Origin: Planctomycetota bacterium
GTDB taxonomy: Bacteria; Planctomycetota; Phycisphaerae; UBA1845
DNA length: 6,999 bases
Direction: 5' to 3'
NCBI GenBank assembly: GCA_024277835.1
Contig: JAJRUK010000371.1
Span: forward strand, 1 to 6,999
Part shown: positions 5,219 to 6,999 of the stretch, in pieces
Layout of the letters: the number at the start of each line of letters is the position of its first letter
How positions within the stretch are numbered: position 1 is the stretch's first letter
Notes under the pieces: generated by a model
Database searches by the model: none
Seen by the model: the letters and a program-made list of their open reading frames with translations, nothing else
What the model was told of the DNA's origin: nothing
Translations under genes and position numbers: made by a program

Positions 5219-6364
5219 TCAGTCTCGCCTTTCGACAAGAACGCGCAGAAGACGAGTCTGAGTATGTGATAGAACGATGCGCCCGCCGTCCGCGACGCGA
5301 AGAATCATCCGAGCGTAAAACCCAAGAAACATATCCCACGCTGTGCAAGGCTTAAAGAGAGTCTCGATCAGCGGCCATCCCACGGATGCGGGATCGCCAT
5401 GTGCCCACGCACTACCAGCCTTGTACCAGAAGCGATATTCACCGTCCCACTCTAGCTTACTTGCCAACTGATCTACCGGCATGCCGTACCAATTCGGCCA
5501 GTCCCTCTTCTTCCCTTTCTTCGTTGTACTCTGAAAGTTCTCACGGACAGCTTCGTATTGTTGCCTTAGCTGCGCCTCAAGCGTAGCGCGACGAGGCGAC
5601 TCAGCCATTCGTGTACTCAACATACCGGATGGGGTTTCCACGATACTACGGTAGGTCTTGTATACGGTGACCGGCGTGTAATCCAAGTACTGTTGCCCCA
5701 ACTTCTCCGGATCGGTCCAGAGATACTCAAACTGCAACGCGACCTCGAACATGGATCGGACGAGTAAGGGCGCAGCACTCGCACGGTGAAGCTTGCGCAG
5801 ACCCATCATGGCAGCGAGGAGTTCTCCGGCTCGATTAAGCAATCGACGCGAGGCCTCTTTCGCAGGCTGCGGCACGTCCATTGTGTTCCACTGAGAAAGA
5901 ACGTGCCGTTCTATTTCGAGGAGCAAATCGAACACCGCGCGCTCAGTCTCTGGGAGCCACGCCGGACGAATCGCCGTTTCCTTCGTCGTCGCATCGAAGT
6001 CAATCTGTAAAACGTCAAAGACGCCGAGGCGGCCTAGCAAATTCGGGACGGTCTCACTATCTGCAATCGCAAAGGGGACTTCAAGCTCGATTGTTTCGGC
6101 GAAACGCGTCCTGAGAGTATGCACGAATGCAACGGTCCGACTCCCGCCAACACTCGCCAATTCCACCCGACGACCACTCTGCAAATCAAGCCCAAGCAAC
6201 TCTGCCACAGACCTGCGCAGCAGCGAAACAGTCGCCCCGGAATCCACCTGAAGCGAAAAGGACTGGAACCGCCCACTGGCGACTTGGAGTTGAATATGTG
6301 CGTAAGGAACGCTGACTTCGCCGAAATGTTTCGTCGGAACGCGACGCCATTTATGGAAGGACAT
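5219..6364 (-). CDS. Fusion protein: retropepsin-like aspartic protease domain plus DUF5677-like helical domain
   Basis: Product of 381 residues. The N-terminal domain (about 14-135) resembles a single-chain clan AA (retropepsin-like) protease: catalytic triad Asp41-Ser42-Gly43 in LQVDSGATVSLL, the strand-rich middle, and VPNLLGRLGVFD (106-117), matching the LLGR-x-G element that follows in this family. Such domains usually act as dimers. The C-terminal part (about 145-355) is helical and resembles DUF5677: Arg203 and Glu207 in LVRSMFEVALQFEYL, then YLDY (226-229), and a late SAWAHGDP (318-325). No signal peptide or membrane segment is seen, so it is probably cytoplasmic. The ATG at 6364 overlaps the upstream DUF5678-like gene by 14 nt, and the next gene starts 2 nt after this TGA, so translation is probably coupled on both sides. 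I do not know the substrate or role; the DUF5677 assignment is by pattern memory and less certain than the protease domain. Confidence 0.8.
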   Translation of the reverse strand: MSFHKWRRVPTKHFGEVSVPYAHIQLQVASGRFQSFSLQVDSGATVSLLRRSVAELLGLDLQSGRRVELASVGGSRTVAFVHTLRTRFAETIELEVPFAIADSETVPNLLGRLGVFDVLQIDFDATTKETAIRPAWLPETERAVFDLLLEIERHVLSQWNTMDVPQPAKEASRRLLNRAGELLAAMMGLRKLHRASAAPLLVRSMFEVALQFEYLWTDPEKLGQQYLDYTPVTVYKTYRSIVETPSGMLSTRMAESPRRATLEAQLRQQYEAVRENFQSTTKKGKKRDWPNWYGMPVDQLASKLEWDGEYRFWYKAGSAWAHGDPASVGWPLIETLFKPCTAWDMFLGFYARMILRVADGGRIVLSHTQTRLLRVLVERRD

Positions 6365-6566
6365 AGATGACGTCAGCCTCGCGGTCTACCGCCTCCAGAA
6401 TGAAGTCGGCATCCCCAACTTTCTCGCGAGCCTTGAAAGAAGCCTCTGGAGCGGTGTCGCCAATGCCAACAACGCGACCATCGCAGACTGCAATCCACTT
6501 GCCACCGAAATCCTGCGCTAAGGTCGGACCCTGCTCAATCAGCCACCCAAAGTCGGTCGTATTCAT
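6351..6566 (-). CDS. DUF5678-like small protein
   Basis: Product of 71 residues. The pattern DFGWLIEQGPTLAQDFGGKW followed by IAVCDGRVVGIGDTAPEASFKAREK is typical of DUF5678: an N-terminal helix, then the GKWIAV-x-DG-x-VVG strand pair, a helix of the type AxxKAREK, and a final strand (VIYVLP). Function is unknown. The ATG at 6566 is well supported: TAGGAG at 6580-6575 sits 8 nt upstream, and a TGC-TATACT promoter lies just before it. A longer frame back to 6638 would translate through the promoter and is rejected. Its last 14 nt overlap the start of the protease-DUF5677 gene. From general memory, DUF5678 proteins often neighbour retropepsin-like genes; this pairing is consistent with that, and suggests they work together. 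Confidence 0.8.
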   Translation of the reverse strand: MNTTDFGWLIEQGPTLAQDFGGKWIAVCDGRVVGIGDTAPEASFKAREKVGDADFILEAVDREADVIYVLP

Positions 6567-6574
6567 CGCACTTG

Positions 6575-6580
6575 CTCCTA
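6575..6580 (-). promoter_or_regulatory. Shine-Dalgarno TAGGAG for the DUF5678-like gene
   Basis: TAGGAG on the minus strand, 8 nt before the ATG at 6566. It is the best-spaced ribosome binding site in the window and fixes the start of the small protein. Confidence 0.75.
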
Positions 6581-6585
6581 TGTAC

Positions 6586-6615
6586 AGTATAGCACATCGT
6601 AGGGGTATTAGCCAA
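6586..6615 (-). promoter_or_regulatory. Extended -10 promoter of the DUF5678 / protease / ABC ATPase unit
   Basis: On the minus strand: TTGGCT (6615-6610, four of six matches to TTGACA), 18 nt spacer, then TATACT (6591-6586) preceded by TGC, making an extended -10 box. The predicted transcript start near 6579 leaves a very short leader, which would put the ribosome binding site almost at the 5' end. It lies in the 73-nt gap after the helicase stop codon, so the three downstream genes need not depend on helicase transcription. Confidence 0.6.
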
Positions 6616-6639
6616 CTATGAACAGGGATTCTCAGCACC

Positions 6640-6999
6640 CTACTCCATCACAACCTTGCACTCGGGCAGAGCATCGAGAAAGCGTTTCCCGTAGCGTTTT
6701 GTGCGTACGCGCGGGTCGAGGATGACGATGATGCCCTTGTCTTTCTTTGTGCGAATGAGTCGGCCCGCTCCTTGCTTGAATTTCAAGACCGCTTCGGGTA
6801 GTTGGTATTCCATGAAGGGGTTTCGACCCTCGGCTCGCATTTTTTCGATGCGCGCCTCGACGACCGGATGATTGGGAACCGCAAAGGGCAACTTCACGAT
6901 AATCACGTTCGACAAAGCGTCGCCGGGAACATCGACCCCCGCCCAGAACGTGTCCGTACCAAAAAGAACGCTCCGCGGCGTCGTGCGAAACTTTTCCAG
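6640..6999 (-). CDS. DinG-family ATP-dependent helicase, C-terminal end (partial, runs off the window)
   Basis: The last 119 residues of a superfamily 2, XPD/DinG-type DNA helicase. The visible part begins LEKFRTTPRSVLFGTDTFWA and reads without a break into the C-terminal region. Seen: helicase motif V region FGTDTFWAGVDVPGDAL, then KLPFAVPNHPVVEARIE, the family block GRNPFMEYQLPEAVLKFKQG and motif VI QGAGRLIRTKKD, followed by ILDPRVRTKRYGKRFLDALP and a TAG stop at 6642-6640. The arginines of motif VI needed for ATP hydrolysis coupling are present. The N-terminal Walker motifs and any Fe-S cysteines lie beyond the window edge, so I cannot tell DinG proper from a YoaA-like paralogue. Members unwind DNA during repair and replication-transcription conflicts. 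The true start is outside; a TTG at 6915 is only an internal codon. Confidence 0.93.
   Translation of the reverse strand: MEKFRTTPRSVLFGTDTFWAGVDVPGDALSNVIIVKLPFAVPNHPVVEARIEKMRAEGRNPFMEYQLPEAVLKFKQGAGRLIRTKKDKGIIVILDPRVRTKRYGKRFLDALPECKVVME

Noticed and set aside
4170..5261. 363-codon plus-strand frame opposite the ABC ATPase
   Set aside because: It lies antisense to a gene with every ABC motif, and its translation is rich in Arg, His and Pro with no domain, as expected of a shadow of a GC-rich gene.
5217..5348. 44-residue N-terminal extension of the OppD-like protein
   Set aside because: It would overlap the upstream gene by 130 nt and is Arg/Ser-rich, unlike the family; the ATG 2 nt after the upstream stop is a better start.

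Overview
The window looks like chromosomal DNA of a GC-rich environmental bacterium, most likely a planctomycete (possibly Phycisphaerae-like). This is inferred, not proven, from three things: short GC-rich palindromes scattered between and inside genes, a lineage-style zinc-ribbon protein, and DUF5678 and retropepsin-like proteins beside housekeeping genes. The visible genes use the standard code with all three stop codons. I see no transposase, integrase, phage gene, CRISPR array, rRNA or tRNA.

Layout, left to right. (1) 10-846, minus: the N-terminal 278 residues of a tryptophanase. It has all the N-terminal PLP-site residues, but the reading frame stops at a TGA where the family continues. 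(2) 847-1591: a gene-poor stretch of about 745 bp. It holds a perfect odd palindrome (936-950) and six GC-rich hairpins (1126-1341) in a mirror-symmetric A-B-A/A-B-A order, resembling REP/BIME elements. A near-identical 23-24 bp direct repeat (1044-1067 and 1395-1417) flanks the hairpin cluster. (3) 1592-3925, plus: the ribosome-assembly GTPase Der, then an extended -10 promoter inside the der 3' end that should drive a zinc-ribbon protein and a small two-helix membrane protein. (4) 4002-6566, minus: a tight three-gene unit with its own extended -10 promoter and good ribosome binding site. It encodes a DUF5678-like small protein, a 381-residue fusion of a retropepsin-like aspartic protease domain to a DUF5677-like helical domain (14 nt overlap), and an OppD/DppD-type ABC ATPase 2 nt further on. 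(5) 6640-6999, minus: the C-terminal end of a DinG-family helicase running off the window.

How the genes relate: der and dinG are housekeeping genes; tnaA would degrade tryptophan to indole, pyruvate and ammonia if intact. The most interesting functional unit is DUF5678 / retropepsin-DUF5677 / OppD-like ATPase, whose spacing implies co-transcription and translational coupling but whose joint function I cannot state. The most interesting sequence-level events are the in-frame acquisition of about 36 codons containing a REP-type palindrome inside the ABC ATPase, the mirrored hairpin cluster with flanking direct repeats, and the nonsense codon in tnaA.
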